This document shows, piece by piece, positions 42,801 through 54,925 of a stretch of 64,000 nucleotides of DNA. Origin of the DNA: Brachypterus glaber (taxonomy: Eukaryota > Arthropoda > Insecta > Coleoptera > Kateretidae); NCBI GenBank assembly GCA_958510825.1, contig OY294049.1, positions 38,530,774-38,594,773 of the forward strand, in the 5' to 3' direction. Under the pieces are notes generated by a model. The model had not been told where the DNA came from. It did not search any database and was given only the letters and a program-made list of their open reading frames with translations. Each line of letters starts with the position of its first letter. Positions within the stretch are counted from its first letter, which is position 1. The translations under genes and the position numbers were made by a program.

Positions 42801-43299
42801 TTTATGTATTTCGAGAGTGTATTTATTAAGGTTTTCAAATTTTATATCAATATCTATAATGATACATTCTTAAAAAATTAGCAAAAATAGACCTTTTTTT
42901 GAAGCATCTAAACCAAACTGATCCCTTAATAATAAGTTTAAATTCAATAAAATTGTATCATGTATTAATTTAAAATGTTGGTTAGAATATTGTTGATGGA
43001 TAGTCGGAAAGACAGGTAGCATGAGGTAAAAGAGAACGGATGTTAATGAAATCTGTAAATCAGGAGCTTTTAGTGGAATTTCCCGAAGGAGGAGGATAAG
43101 CGGTCTGCAGACACGCAACGTGCTCAGCCGAGTCAATCGACTGTACCCTATTTCCACTAATAATACCCATTTTATTAGGAAACATTCACGAAACGTGAAA
43201 ACCATTATTTACAATGGATCTGTTAAAATGTTAGACAAATGCCTATTCTAGAGCTATAATCTAGAATATAATTTCTTGTTACACGTAGAAAACGGTTTT
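42801..43299. other. Non-coding interval
   Basis: A 111-residue minus frame (42870-43205) is not recognised. Confidence 0.4.
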
Positions 43300-43960
43300 A
43301 AAAATTATTATTAAAAGTTTAGCAATCATAACTAAAAATTCGGCAATCCTTACCAAAAGTTTAGCAATCATTATTAAGTTTAGGAATATTTACCAAAAAT
43401 TTAGCAATAATTACCAGAAGTTTAACTATCATTATCACGAGTTTAGCAATCATTACCAAAAGTTTAGCAATCATTACTAAAAATTTGGCAATCATTACCA
43501 AAAGTTTAGCAATCATTATCAAAAGTTAAGCAACCATTATCAAAAGTTAAGCAATCATTATCAAAAGTTTTGCAACCATTTTTAGCCACCATTACTAAAA
43601 ATTTCGAAATCATTACCAAGAGTTTTGCAATCTTTATCAAAAGTTTAGCAACCATTATCAAAAGTTAAGCAATTATTACCAAAAGTTAAGCAATCATTAT
43701 CAAAAGTTAAGCAACCATTATCAAAAGTTTAGCAATTATTACCAAAAGTTAAGCAATGATTATCAAAAGTTTAGCAACCATTTTTAGCCACCATTACTAA
43801 AAATTTCGCAATCATTACCAAAAGTTTAGCAATCTTTATCAAAAGTTTAGCAACCATTACCAAAAGTTTAGCAATCATTACCAAAAAATTAGCAATCATT
43901 ATTAAAAGTTTAGTAGTTATTACTAAACATTTTGCAACTTACTCCTTAAATTTGTGGTAA
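43300..43960 (+). repeat. Minisatellite, about 21-bp unit
   Basis: Roughly thirty variable copies of AAAAGTTTAGCAATCATTACC. Some are AAGTTAAGCAACCATTATCA variants, and the higher-order phrase TTAGCCACCATTACTAAAAA recurs near 43582 and 43785. Unit length and sequence drift, so it is not a CRISPR array. Confidence 0.92.
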
Positions 43961-45186
43961 ATTAGCAACGGTGATAATTGCTAAACATTTTTCCGTCTGT
44001 TACTAAATAATATAGTAATTACTATATATTTTTATAAAAAATATTAATAGGTATTTATAAATAAATAAATTCGTAAAACTTTTATAAATTTTGCGTATAT
44101 CAGGTACTTAAGTAAAAAAAAAATTATCCACTCTGTATCTTTATTCAAAATTTTCAAATATTTGCGCAATATTTTGAATGCATACTATGTTTGCAATAAT
44201 GAAAATCGTACAATGTAAATTTTCACAGCGACTGACTTTCTAATAGAAATTAATTGAAAAATACATAAAAAATGTAGCTCTGTTGTTTGATCAGGCAGTT
44301 TTTCATTATCCAATGTCCATCGTTCCGTATTAAAAAAATATATCGATAGTGTAAATAAAACAAAAATAGCACATTCCGCAACAATGTCGAATAGATGAAT
44401 AGTAATAACCAACAAAATATAATTGCTTTTTGATCCTAAGTATACTCTTTAGTGAAAAAACTGTTTTAGCAATGCTTGCCAAAAAGTTAGGAAGGTCACG
44501 TGACCCTTTTTGGCAAAAACGTTTCGTCCAATCGGTTATTTGAATGTTAATTTTATTTACATAATAAGTCCAAACAAACTGTACAAGAAAACTGAGTATT
44601 TTCTATAGTCGAACTAAAAGTCGGTAACGGCAAACCGTGTTTAACATATCCAATTCAGCCAAATCTGACTGAAACCACTTTTTCATAAGACGCGAGCAAA
44701 GTTCTTTGCTGGTTCCTTGTCAAATTAATTTTCAATGGCCAAAAATAGGTATTCTCACTATTGATTCGTTTTTCTCGACAAAACAAACATGAAAAAATCA
44801 CTCAAACTTTAAAAAAATTTTCATAATCAATATCACACAGGGAAAAAATACTAGGTACCTCTTTTTACACTGAGTGTCACATATAACACGTATATTGTTT
44901 ATGCACAGGTACACAAAATAGTACACACATTGGTGTTCTGTGAGTACACGCGAAAATGTATCATCGCCGATGATTCATCGGCAAAATCACGCAAGAACAG
45001 GGCGTAAGATTTTTTTTAATATCAATGTCAACAGTTTTTTTACTGATTACAATATTATTTAAATATGCATAGTTTCGTCAATTTTTGTGTGAAAAAGGGA
45101 ATTATGGGCCACTAAATAGTAATTTATGTTGAAATAAAAATACATCTGCCAAGCTTAGGAAATAAACATTAAATTTATTAAATTTC
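43961..45186. other. Non-coding interval
   Basis: No gene recognised. Confidence 0.5.
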
Positions 45187-45295
45187 ATTACGTAACGTTT
45201 ACTTAGACCCCCCCTTCCTCCCCCCTGTCACAAACGGTAACAATTTCTCTGACCCCCCCCTAGGCGCGTTACGTAATATATGGACAGCCCCCAAG
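45187..45295. mobile_element. Diverged TACGTAACGC MITE
   Basis: ATTACGTAACG and GCGTTACGTAAT arms surround two C-rich tracts as in 23869-24014. The right terminus is GGACAGCCCCC, a variant end also hinted at near 1321. Confidence 0.7.
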
Positions 45296-45334
45296 ACTAA
45301 TTGAACCTTCCTTTTCTGGGCCTGTTTTATGAAT

Positions 45335-45761
45335 AGTCCAGTCAAATAATAAATTTAAATTGCAATAAACGTTCACGGGCTGATATTTTAAAGGGTAGTA
45401 GTGGATGGTAACAGAACACGCCTGTTAGCTTTTCACCGGGTTATTTGCCTAAGGGTTGTCCGCTATCTTGAATTTTAGGGGCGAGTTGCTTAATATCCAT
45501 CTTATGATAAAAATGCATATAACCAATTTTGTTAAGGATGAAATTTCCAACAATTTTTGTTAGGATAAAAACAATTTCACCCCCAATATGGCCATTTTTA
45601 TGATAAGATGCATATTTAGCGAGATAACCGCACTCACCCCTAAAAATTAAAATAGCGAACATCCCTTACGAAAATCACCCGGTGAAAAACTAACAGGAGT
45701 GTTCTACTACCATCCACTACTACCCTTTAAAATATCAGCCCGTGTACATATATTGCAATTT
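45335..45761. mobile_element. About 0.43-kb palindromic element
   Basis: Arms of about 200 bases: CACGGGCTGATATTTTAAAG, GTAGTGGATGGTA and AATGCATATAACC-like blocks on the left pair with the right half. A left-half copy is at 54684-54925. Confidence 0.82.
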
Positions 45762-46259
45762 AACATAGGAATTTTTCGTTGTTTGGACTGTAAGGGTTTT
45801 GAAAGAAAGTGGACTTTAAAGACTCCTTCAGTAAAAGTTTGTGAAGAGTAAAAGGGCGCATAGCAAACTCATACGTGGCATAGACTCGTCGGGGGCGCTG
45901 GGTGGTGCTGAATTGCATGATATAGAGCGGCTGGACGCTCATGAATATACAGATGTAATTTACTAAGTGCCAAGCCAATCTGCGGTGCATTCCTGCTATA
46001 ATAACACAGGATTGCAGCGATATCGTTTGCTCAACTATCGTAATCAAAAGTATAGGATACGGAATTATGGTTTGCCTAAACAAGCCGCGAAGATATGTAA
46101 TGCTACGCATTCCATTATATACTATCACAGTGAATTGCATTAACCCAAATACTTAAAAAATATACAAAATATACAAAAAAATACATTTTTTGTAAAAGAT
46201 CTTTTTGTGAAAAACGAAAAATTAAAAAAATAAAAAAAAAAGTGTTGAAAACGATAGTT
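45762..46259. other. Non-coding interval
   Basis: A 126-residue minus frame (45760-46140) has no recognised motif. Confidence 0.4.
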
Positions 46260-46545
46260 TTTTTCAAGTTTAACCCCCCATAACTTTTTTTTGTTTTTGG
46301 GGGGATTACTTTGAATAGAATAGGGATCTTCACCTTATAGATCTTGATTTTTCCTGAAAATTTTGACTCGATCGGATTATTCGTTCTTGAGTTATCGTGT
46401 CCACAAAAAACGTGACATCAGACGCACAGAAAGACAGACGGACATACTGTTTCTTATTTTTCCGTGAAACACATTTGTATCCAAGAATTTTTTGTCTCGG
46501 ACGTTTTTTGGCGATTTTGAGAAATTCGAAACTGCCGAAACATCC
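46260..46545 (+). repeat. Single-unit copy of the 15835-16345 repeat
   Basis: Shares TTTAACCCCCCATAACTTTT, GATCGGATTATTCGTTCTT and TTTTTTGTCT.GGACG in order. Confidence 0.82.
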
Positions 46546-46684
46546 AAACATCCAAACGATGCTAAATGCCTAAATCTCAAAAATTATCAAAAGCACATAG
46601 GCTAATAAAAATAACACTAAAAGTAATTTTTAATCTAATAATCATAGTTGCATGGAAGTTTATGATATCTTAGAGAAATAATAG

Positions 46685-47200
46685 TATATTAAAGTACTAG
46701 TTTCATAACATACGTTTTTAGCGCACGAGTACAAGTTTAGAAAACGAGCCGCTTGCGGTGTGTTTTCTAAAATACTAGTGCGCTAAAAACGTGTTATAAA
46801 ACGAGTGCTTTATAGAATTTTCTCTATTTTGCTCTAAAATTTTAAAAAACTTAGATTTAAATTGATGACTGATTTAGGAATTTTTGTTTCGAATTGGCAT
46901 TACAGTTTTCGCCATGTTTAAAATTCTAAGAACGAATATTATTTTGATATATTTTATAGTCATTTCTTATCTTTTCCACTGCAAGTAACCAAGCCACAAT
47001 TTTAACACGGTAAAACATAACCTAAACACAAAATTTTGTAGAAAATTAAACTTTAAACCGACGTTCACAATTGCCCGGCAAACGTCAAGAGATAGACTTT
47101 TGTCTGTTGCCAACCCAAAAGAAAAAAGTAGAGACCTCTTATGGGCCTATAAGAACACGCAAAATGCGTATATCAGCTTATAAGAGACGCAAAATAGAAA
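46685..47200 (-). repeat. Dispersed repeat R1, copy C
   Basis: Inverted relative to copy A. It retains the end hairpin and the CCCATAAGAGGTCTCTAC block in reverse. Confidence 0.85.
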
Positions 47201-47635
47201 ATAATAATTTAAACAATGGTATTTGTAAAAAAGTGGCATGCGTTCAATTTCTCTGCAATATTATTGTTTCTGGGCATTTAGTTGGTAACACTAAGCCTTA
47301 AGTATCCTGAATCAGGGGATTACGCTTGGGCGAATCCTTGCAGGACTGTCAGGACGAGACTGTGAATTAATATCTGCGACTAGCCGGTCGGACTAATCGC
47401 CATGCACGCGTCAGTTACTGTATCCCCTAACATACCAATTTTGTTATTAAATTATATATTCAATGTTCATCGGCTATGATTATCGCGCCACGAGGGCGTT
47501 AAAGAAAATATTAATCAAACAATTAGGGGTATACATTTTTGGTCTGGGGACAATCATCATAAAAGAAATTATTGTGTTAGGTATTTCACGAACACTGAGG
47601 GGGAGCCAAGAAATGAAAACTGTTCCTGTAATATA
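47201..47635. other. Non-coding interval
   Basis: A GC-richer stretch at 47326-47425 is bounded by AGGGGATTAC and GTATCCCCT, possibly a tiny old TIR element. Confidence 0.4.
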
Positions 47636-47889
47636 CAACGAACTAATAACTCTTCTCTCTAGAATAGGCATTTCATTTGTAAAAACTGACAAAAACGTAG
47701 CCAACATATACATTTGTCTGTCTTACTCGCACAGATTTGTTCTAACAGAGACAACAATAACAGTTACTGGTAACTGTTATTGTTCAGGCCTGAATATACC
47801 TACTATTTGTTTACAAACAAACCGAGATGTTGGCGATACTTTATATTAACGGTATACTTATTCTAGAGAGAAGAGTTATTACTTCGTTG
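47636..47889 (+). mobile_element. 253-bp MITE family (CAACGAACTAATA), copy 3, 254 bp
   Basis: Flanked by perfect GTAATATA duplications (47628-47635, 47890-47897). Confidence 0.93.
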
Positions 47890-48161
47890 GTAATATATAA
47901 TATATTTAAAAAATTTCGTTGTATTTTTAATACTGAATGTTATTTGTTAATACATATTTTTTATTTATATCGCCACCATTGGTATTTAATATTTTACTTG
48001 TGATATTAAATACTGCAATGTGTGTATTGTATACAAATGTTTTCATAATAACATAGAGACCGTGCTGGTACATTTGGATCCCCACGTAACATGTGTTTAT
48101 TAATACTGTAACATTTGGTAAATTATATCACAGTTATAGTTTGGTATACTTTAAGTTGTAG

Positions 48162-48410
48162 TTGCGGTTTTATTAATCTAGTTTAAAGTATGTTACAGTA
48201 TTTGGTAAAATAACAATCGGTAAATAATACCAAAATTTTGATTTTGTAATAATACAGAGAAAAGTAAAAATAGGATCGATTATTTTGTCAGTGTGTAATT
48301 GTGTGGTTGAAATCTTAATATTATTACTAATCAAAATTTTGGTATTATTTACCGATAGTTAATTTTTCTGAATACTGTAACATACTTTAAACTAGATCAG
48401 TAATACAAAC
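48162..48410. repeat. Palindromic AT-rich repeat
   Basis: ATCTAGTTTAAAGTATGTTA...CGGTAAATAATACC pairs with GGTATTATTTACCG...TAACATACTTTAAACTAGAT around a central spacer of about 70 bases. Confidence 0.8.
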
Positions 48411-48810
48411 TTTACCCAAGAAAATTTTTATATTAGGAATAAACTTTTTTTCTTATTTTTTTTATAATATTTGCACATGTGGGTATTACTAAATAATTAT
48501 CTCCTTGCTGTCCGAATGTACAAGTTTTTTTAGATAATTTATGTATATCTCCTCCTTAAAGGCAGTTAAAACCTTGGGATTAATTAATCAATGTCATTTG
48601 GTAGAATGTATAAAATTTGTCTGCCTTCCGATCCGTACACGAAAAGAGCGAATATCTTGACTTTGATGCAACATTCAAAAAAGGATACACTGGCAAAAAC
48701 AATAATGATTCTTATTGTTTTGGGCATAATGGTCTGTTTGGGCAAAACTATGCAACATTACAATTATCAGACTTGCTCACAACTATAGTGCCAGAAAAGG
48801 TTTGAAGGCA
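48411..48810. other. Non-coding interval
   Basis: Two overlapping frames at 48591-48805 read through a modestly complex sequence (CATGCAACATTCAAAAAAGG region), with no recognised domain. Confidence 0.4.
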
Positions 48811-49198
48811 AATTCACCACTATTCGAACTGACGCCATTATAAAAAAATACAGTACAGACTCGATAATCCGGATCTTCGGTAATCCAAATGTTGCGGTAT
48901 TTTTTATTTATTTATTTATTTATTTACTTAGACTCTTACAGGGAAAACGATAAAATTCGATAAAATTCGAACTACAAAGTACTCTAATTTATAGTACGAA
49001 TTTTATCGTTCGGATTACCGCGTCATTCGGATTACCGATACCGAATACCGTCCTATTTTGCATTTTACCCATTTTACCATGTACCAATCCGTAACAGCAT
49101 ATTACCATGGTAAAATGAATAATATCATAACATGCAAAATTTGACGACATTTAGGTACCCTTTTGTGATGACGTCAGTTTAAATAGTGGTGAATTTTC
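48811..49198. mobile_element. About 390-bp TIR element
   Basis: AAATTCACCACTATT..ACTGACG pairs with TGACGTCAGTTTAAATAGTGGTGAATTTT. Inside is a second palindrome (TAAAATTCG...CGAATTTTA) and repeated CGGATTACCG motifs. Confidence 0.78.
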
Positions 49199-49446
49199 CT
49201 AAAAATTTTTACAATTGCGTGACTAGAAGATCTTTTATCTACGTTCTCCAGGGGCGTTTCGAGGTTTTTGTTGTGGGGGAATGTGAAGGTAAGGATTTGC
49301 CGACTACCAGTTTTTTTGACAACTAAAAAAAATCCACCCCCAAAATTTTTAATGACTAAGAAAAGGACTTCACCGCTAAGACATTTTTTTACCCAAAATA
49401 TTTTTTTTTAACTCTGACAACAATCTTAACCCCAAAAAAATTTTTT
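49199..49446. other. Non-coding interval
   Basis: A/C-rich sequence, nothing recognised. Confidence 0.5.
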
Positions 49447-49713
49447 ATCCAATACATACAGATAATAAGGCAATTACCAGCTTTATTTTAAATAGATAAA
49501 CTCAATAATAACCCCCTCGTGGCTTTTACTTTATTCAGTGGATAATTATTTATTTTACCCACTCAACTGTCACTTGTCAAATTATTTTCTTGTAAATGTC
49601 ATTAAAATTTTTAATAAAAATTTGAATTCCTAAGCTATTTATTGGATAAAACCTTGTATGGCACTCATGGGTAAACCGATATTGCCCACTAGTCCCATAA
49701 ATAACTATTACAT
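49447..49713 (+). repeat. Dispersed repeat, short form lacking the hairpin
   Basis: Same as 35592-35925 but joins GATATTGCCC directly to ACTAGT, without the hairpin segment. Confidence 0.85.
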
Positions 49714-49922
49714 CTAAACAATTTTTTCCAAAAAATTTTCACCAAACTTATCACGTCTACATAATTTTTTTGACTGGCCTACACTTTTGCCGACTCAACT
49801 GCTGAATTTTCCGACTAGGTCATTTCGTGGGGGGGGGGTGTGATTTTTTCACTCCGCTGGACTCCAGCGGCTGAAGGGTTGTAGAAAAATTTTCATTCTC
49901 GTTCACTAAAAATCGCTAACTA

Positions 49923-50346
49923 CACGGAAAGAAATTAGTGGGCTCTGCGCTATACATTATAAGATATTTGGTAACAGTGGCAAATTATAGTGATTTAAGC
50001 TTTAGATTATAAGGGACACAATAACTAATAATGTTAAAAATAAATTGGAAACGATTATATATATTACAGACACGATTATATTTATTACAGGCACTATTAT
50101 AAATTTACAGAAATTTTATTATATTATAAAAATTATTAGCACGGACAATAATTAAATCTATTTAAGCTATAAATGCCATACTATTTGTTATATTTTATTA
50201 TTTACTAAACAATTAAAGTATTTCATATAAATTTTTACACTGACTGCCATAATTGTAAGAGAAAGCCTTGTATTTATATAATAAGCGATTATAATTTACT
50301 TGGTATGTGTGTTATAGCGCTCCTAGCTATAATTTTTTTTTCCGTG
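49923..50346 (-). mobile_element. 424-bp MITE, copy 3
   Basis: Inverse orientation relative to copies 1 and 2; flanked by TA on both sides. Confidence 0.93.
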
Positions 50347-50745
50347 TAATATCATAATATACTATTTTCCTCCTACACATTGGAATTTAATTTTTCCATG
50401 ACTATACACAATTAATGCGTTTCCTCAGAGAAAATCCTCGGGAAAATCTCTACTAACCGAAAAAGTAAATCACGATTGTGTTAAAGCCGTCGAAATAACG
50501 ATCCAGTCTTCAATGAAAGACGGGAAATTCAGGAAAATGGGGGAACGACACGCCACAACGACGAACCGATCGTGGAAATATTTTTAATCTCGCTAATGCA
50601 CAGGTAAACCGATGAAGGTCCTTGCCGTTGCAATCGCCTTACACTGAGAAAAGTGGTATAATACCCCTCAAGGGCCATTATGTTAACCTTTTATAAATAA
50701 TGAATAAATTCTCATTTTTTTTAAACCTTAACTTCACATAAGTAC
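50347..50745. other. Non-coding interval
   Basis: Positions about 50400-50640 are less AT-rich with no recognised coding pattern. Confidence 0.4.
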
Positions 50746-51205
50746 CTTTTTGTTTGTCAACTTTTTTATTTATTTCTTTTACAATATAAAGTACATGAAC
50801 TGGATTTTTTTTTTGAAATATGTATGAAAAATCATGTCTTTTAAATGACGTCCATTTTCCGCTTTGCAAGCACAGGCTCTTTTCACGACATTTTCCATGA
50901 CGGCTCTTAACATGTATGGCTTCAGCTAGGGTCATGCACGAACGTAAATTGCACCCCCTTAAGGTCACAGTTTGGTGCTGTGTAACTTTCCAACTGGTAA
51001 TCGGGCTTTACTTCTGCTAGGAAAATGGCAATACAGTTACAGTGAACGGCGACCGATATCGCGCAATGCTGGAAAATTTTGTGCGCCCCGCGGTGGAGGA
51101 CGTGCCAGAGATATGGTGGCAGAAAGATGGGGCAACTGCCCATGCGGCCAGAGCCACAATGCAGCTTTTAAGGCAGATTTTCGAAGAGCGAATAATTTCG
51201 CGAAA
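50746..51205 (+). mobile_element. Truncated sister of the fold-back mariner
   Basis: The left arm is again the inverted 3' end of the element. It joins transposase sequence at the same point (CTTAACATG near 50906-50914, then TATGGCTTCAGC). The right half is missing after about 51205. Confidence 0.85.
50925..51200 (+). pseudogene. Tc1/mariner transposase remnant, copy 2
   Basis: Reads ARVMHERKLHPLKVTVWCCV, then ENGNTVTVNGDRYRAMLENF, VRPAVEDVPEIWWQKDGATA, and HAARATMQLLRQIFEERII. It keeps the Asp of the QKDGATAH motif and is better preserved than the copy at 29160. An in-frame stop lies before ENGNT. The first and third acidic motifs are absent. Confidence 0.85.
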
Positions 51206-51597
51206 TTCGGAATACAATTCTAGCGCTACTTGCTGTGAATATATAATAACTGAAATTAATTGTTTCCCAATTAACAAAAGCCAAAATTTAATTAACAAAT
51301 AGCCAATTTGTTAATTTTATCTTAATAATATCTTTTACATTAATTATAAATTAAAAACCGTTATCGGATACGAATAAGAAATTCACACATTCATTATGGT
51401 TAAAAAAACGGATATATTTTTACACCTGTAAGGTTAACATATACATGTACCGGAAATTTCTTAAAGTTCAGGTGCGTGAAGGGACTTTTCAGCCCGTAGC
51501 TCATAGACTATTTTATACAGGTGCGTAGAAGAATACACTGATAAATAAATAAATAAATAAATTATTGAGGCAAATCGCTCAATATAATAATATAAAC
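51206..51597. other. Non-coding interval
   Basis: AT-rich with an ATAA microsatellite near 51542-51565. Confidence 0.5.
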
Positions 51598-51714
51598 TAA
51601 TTGAAATTCTGATTATAGGTTTTAGGACAAATAAAAAGTACCGTATAATTTTTGCCCAAAAATTATACGGTAAATTGGACAAATAACCTAAAACCTATAA
51701 TCCGAATTTCAATT
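51598..51714. repeat. 117-bp hairpin
   Basis: AATTGAAATTC.GATTATAGGT...ACCGTATAATTTTTG pairs with CAAAAATTATACGGT...ACCTATAAT...GAATTTCAATT. Confidence 0.85.
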
Positions 51715-51719
51715 CATAT

Positions 51720-52029
51720 AAAAGGGTTATAATGGACTTCCAGTATAAATCAATTCATGTAGGTAATGGAATTTTTAAACTTACTTTACATTTTTGTTTA
51801 ACCTCGTACTATTCCACTTAATTAAGCATCCCCTAAGTCCAGGACTTGTGTGGGCTAGTAGTAGAGGGAACCACCGGCTTTACTTGACTTTCGAACCAAT
51901 TTATAGGGAGTGTCCGCTTCACTTACGCCTTCGCCAAATTTCAATTATTAATTAACTGAAAATGGCAAATCGGTGAGAATCGAACTCACGCTCAAGTACG
52001 AGGCGGTAGTCCACTACACCAATCCTCCC
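51720..52029 (-). repeat. Probable tRNA-derived SINE
   Basis: Begins on the minus strand with the tRNA-like head at 52029-51963. The body (GGCGAAGGCGTAAGTGAAGC, then TAGCCCACACAAGTCCTGG) has no coding frame. A short match (CCTAAG.TCCAGGACTT) recurs near 57285. The 3' end is not defined. Confidence 0.5.
51963..52029 (-). ncRNA. tRNA-like head with pol III A and B boxes
   Basis: TGGTGTAGTGG fits the A-box consensus and AGTTCGATTCT approximates the B box. A perfect five-pair GTGAG/CTCAC T-arm encloses TTCGATT. The acceptor stem does not pair and there is no variable loop, so this is not a functional tRNA. Confidence 0.6.
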
Positions 52030-53443
52030 ATAAAATAGGATAAAATAAATTCTCAAACGTCAACGAATGTATGAATGAATTAATGAATCTTTACTGTGGA
52101 AGTTTAACTTCACCGTTTACGATTTTCAACAGTCGGATGCAAAGAACTACACTGGATAGCTGAGAAACCCACCTAGCCCATATTACAAGACCTAGCCCAC
52201 ATTTGCTACCCTTTCTCTACTAAAAAAAAGCCATACTTGACTATTCCTTTATAATGTGTATTTTTTATAGGACCTACGCCTATGAATACACCTGTTTCTC
52301 CTATGTGAACTATACATATAAAAGGGACACCTAGACACTTGTTCTTATTGATTTGGTATAATATATTTTTAATTAACGAGTTTATGTAGTTTTTTACTTA
52401 CATGAAATAAGAATATATAAAACCGTTTTATTCAAGGAAGTCACCATAGGGGCTTCATGGGAAATAGTAAAAACCTTCTAGGTAACTTTAATTAGCATAT
52501 AAACATATACCTAGTATTTGTTAACAATTATTCTTTATTTTTTGTTTTTTGTACAATATTTATAAGGTCTTTATTTTCTTAAGAATTTTAATCAAATTGT
52601 TTTCTATCACTTAAGTTATACCTAATATCAGTTGTAAACTATAACTGCACCAAAATATTTTTTAACAAAAAAAGTCATTTTTATTTAAATTGACGTTTAC
52701 ACGTAGCGCTAACTACTGGTATTTATAACTTTTCTATCATTCTCTCTTTCTATAAAACAACTTGACAGAAAGAGACAGACTGCTGTCGAAATTTATAAAT
52801 ACCGGTAGTATAAACGTGGTCATTGTTTTTAGTTTCTAAAAATGGCAAAAGCTCTTTATTAAACTTAATTATTTATAATATATATACTACATTACTTGAC
52901 ATATTTCTTCAATTAAGCTTTAAAAATCCCGTAAGAGCTCACTTTATTTTCTAGGTAGGTATACCGAGTGCTTTTACCACTTTTAATTATTTAAAATAAA
53001 AACACACAAAACTCATTTGATATGCATGGTCCCATATTTCCCGTAAATCTCCAGGATGATATCAAAAATGTCTGGAGGCCATCGTCGAGATGTGTCACTT
53101 CAAGGGTTAATTCCACCCCTTAATTATGCCGTGGGGTAGTTTACCTTTTTTCATCTAACCCTTTTTCGTCAGCCCCCAAGGTGAATTACCTTAAAAGCAT
53201 ACTAAAAGAATCCTTTCCATTAATAATAAAACATGGTAATGGAAAAGTGTAATTAGGTCCAATTATAGGTAATTTTTTTTATTTACGCACTTTTAGACAA
53301 GCATAAATAATAAATAAACTTTTTTAAGTTCTGCACATTAGAGGCAAGTATTTCATAGAAATATTGTATATATAGTATTAATAGTATAGTCTTAATCAAT
53401 AAGGGTGAATTTTGGGACACGAGCCGATACACGAGTAGAATAC
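52030..53443. other. Non-coding interval
   Basis: No exon recognised. A short inverted pair near 52710-52800 (TACTGGTATTTATAA / TTATAAATACCGGTA) is visible. Confidence 0.5.
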
Positions 53444-53545
53444 TATTCTTTATCCACGGCTGTTTTTAAGTTTAAACGGTTTATTTTTACAGACCCGTGA
53501 TTAATAGGCCTATTAATCACGGCCGTGGATAAAATATTTTTTTTA
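53444..53545. repeat. Hairpin with perfect 28-bp palindrome
   Basis: 53504-53531 is CCGTGATTAATAGG followed by its exact reverse complement. It is enclosed by TTTATCCACGGC / GCCGTGGATAAA. Confidence 0.85.
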
Positions 53546-53642
53546 ACCTAAAGTTTAAAACACTAAAAAATTAAATTAAACAAGTAGCAAGATTTGCTAA
53601 TATACCTATATCGACTATAATATAGACTATAACTATATTATA

Positions 53643-54190
53643 CAGGGTTATTCAGAAATAGGGTCATTAATTTTAAGGGGTGATTCTACATTGGAAAATA
53701 TGAAAAAAGTTCCTAGAAACCTATGTCTAAAAATGCGTCGTAAGGGAGCTAAGCCCCTTTGAAAGTGGCCAAAAAAATCTGTTTTATTAAATAACTTAAA
53801 AACATTATTTAATTTTTCGTCTTCGAACCTTGAAATTTCACATTAAAATGATTAGTATTATAACAAGAGTACCTTTTTTATGTATTTTGACCTGAGGAAT
53901 CATATTCCAAAAATAAAATTACAAAAAAATTTCACAGAAAAAAGTTTGGGACAAAAAACTGATAATGCCCCCTGTTTCGTACACCCCTAGTTAAAATAAG
54001 TACCTGAAATAACATACGAAGATGGGCCTTATTAAGATTAGTTCATATGCAAAACCTCGTTGCTATATCTCAAAGGGATCCTGAGTTATTAAATAAAAAC
54101 CGAATTTTTTGGCCACTTACGACGCATTTTTAGACATGTTACTTTTTTCATATTTTCCTATTTAGAATCACCCCTTAAAATTAATTTGAA
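53643..54190. mobile_element. CAGGGTTATTCAGAAAT TIR element
   Basis: Left CAGGGTTATT...TTTTAAGGGGTGATTCTA...GCGTCGTAAG pairs with CTTACGACGC...AGAATCACCCCTTAAAA on the right. The right terminus has lost its CCCTG. Related by its AAGGGGTGATTCTAC block to 11978-12700. Confidence 0.72.
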
Positions 54191-54683
54191 AATTTATAAA
54201 ATATTGATAAGAATTTACTTTTCTGGATTATCGTGTATACCGAAAGGCTTTCGGCATAAATTTATTTATACTTTCTGGAATAAAAAATTGTAATAAAAGG
54301 AATATAAAAATGAAAATACGCTAAATAAAGCGTCTTTTTTAAAGAATTATTCATCAAAAGAAGGCTTTGAATATTCACGATAAAATAATACACTCCACAT
54401 GTATGGAAATGTACCTGGATCCAGATCCTGGTTTGGACTTTTTCAGGTACTTACACCAAAAAAGACCTATACTGAACCAAAATTATACGTAATTTAAAAC
54501 TACGTTAATTTTGAGCCAGTGAACGTTTATAATTAATAAGGTTTTTTGACAGTATACCACAGTATAATTGTTTTACAAAATACAGCGCGGTCCAAAAGTC
54601 ACCCCCCCCTCCTAAATTTTTGAACGGTTTGGGATATCAACTTAAAATTTGGTAACTCGTAAATAATACAACTTAAACTATCT
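54191..54683. other. Non-coding interval
   Basis: No features recognised. Confidence 0.5.
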
Positions 54684-54925
54684 TTTTAGTCCAGTCAAAT
54701 AATAAATCTAAATTGTAATAAATGTACACGGGCTGATATTTTGAATGGTGGTAGTGGATGGTAACAGAACACTCCTGTTAGTTTTTCACCGGGTAATATG
54801 CGTAAGGGGTGTCCGCTATCTTGAATTTTAGGCGGATTTGCTTAATATGCATCTTACGATAAAAATGTATAGGTATAACCAATTTTGTTAAGGAGGAAAT
54901 TTCCAAGAATTTTTGTTCGGGTAAT
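54684..54925 (+). repeat. Left-half copy of the 45335-45761 palindromic element
   Basis: Starts with AGTCCAGTCAAATAATAAA as at 45335 and stops at about AGAATTTTTGTT, the palindrome centre. Confidence 0.82.

Noticed and set aside
43300..43960. Regular short repeats resembling a CRISPR array
   Set aside because: Units are contiguous and variable, without unique spacers, in an intron-containing eukaryotic context; it is a minisatellite.
51963..52029. Functional tRNA gene
   Set aside because: The acceptor stem does not pair and the variable loop is missing.
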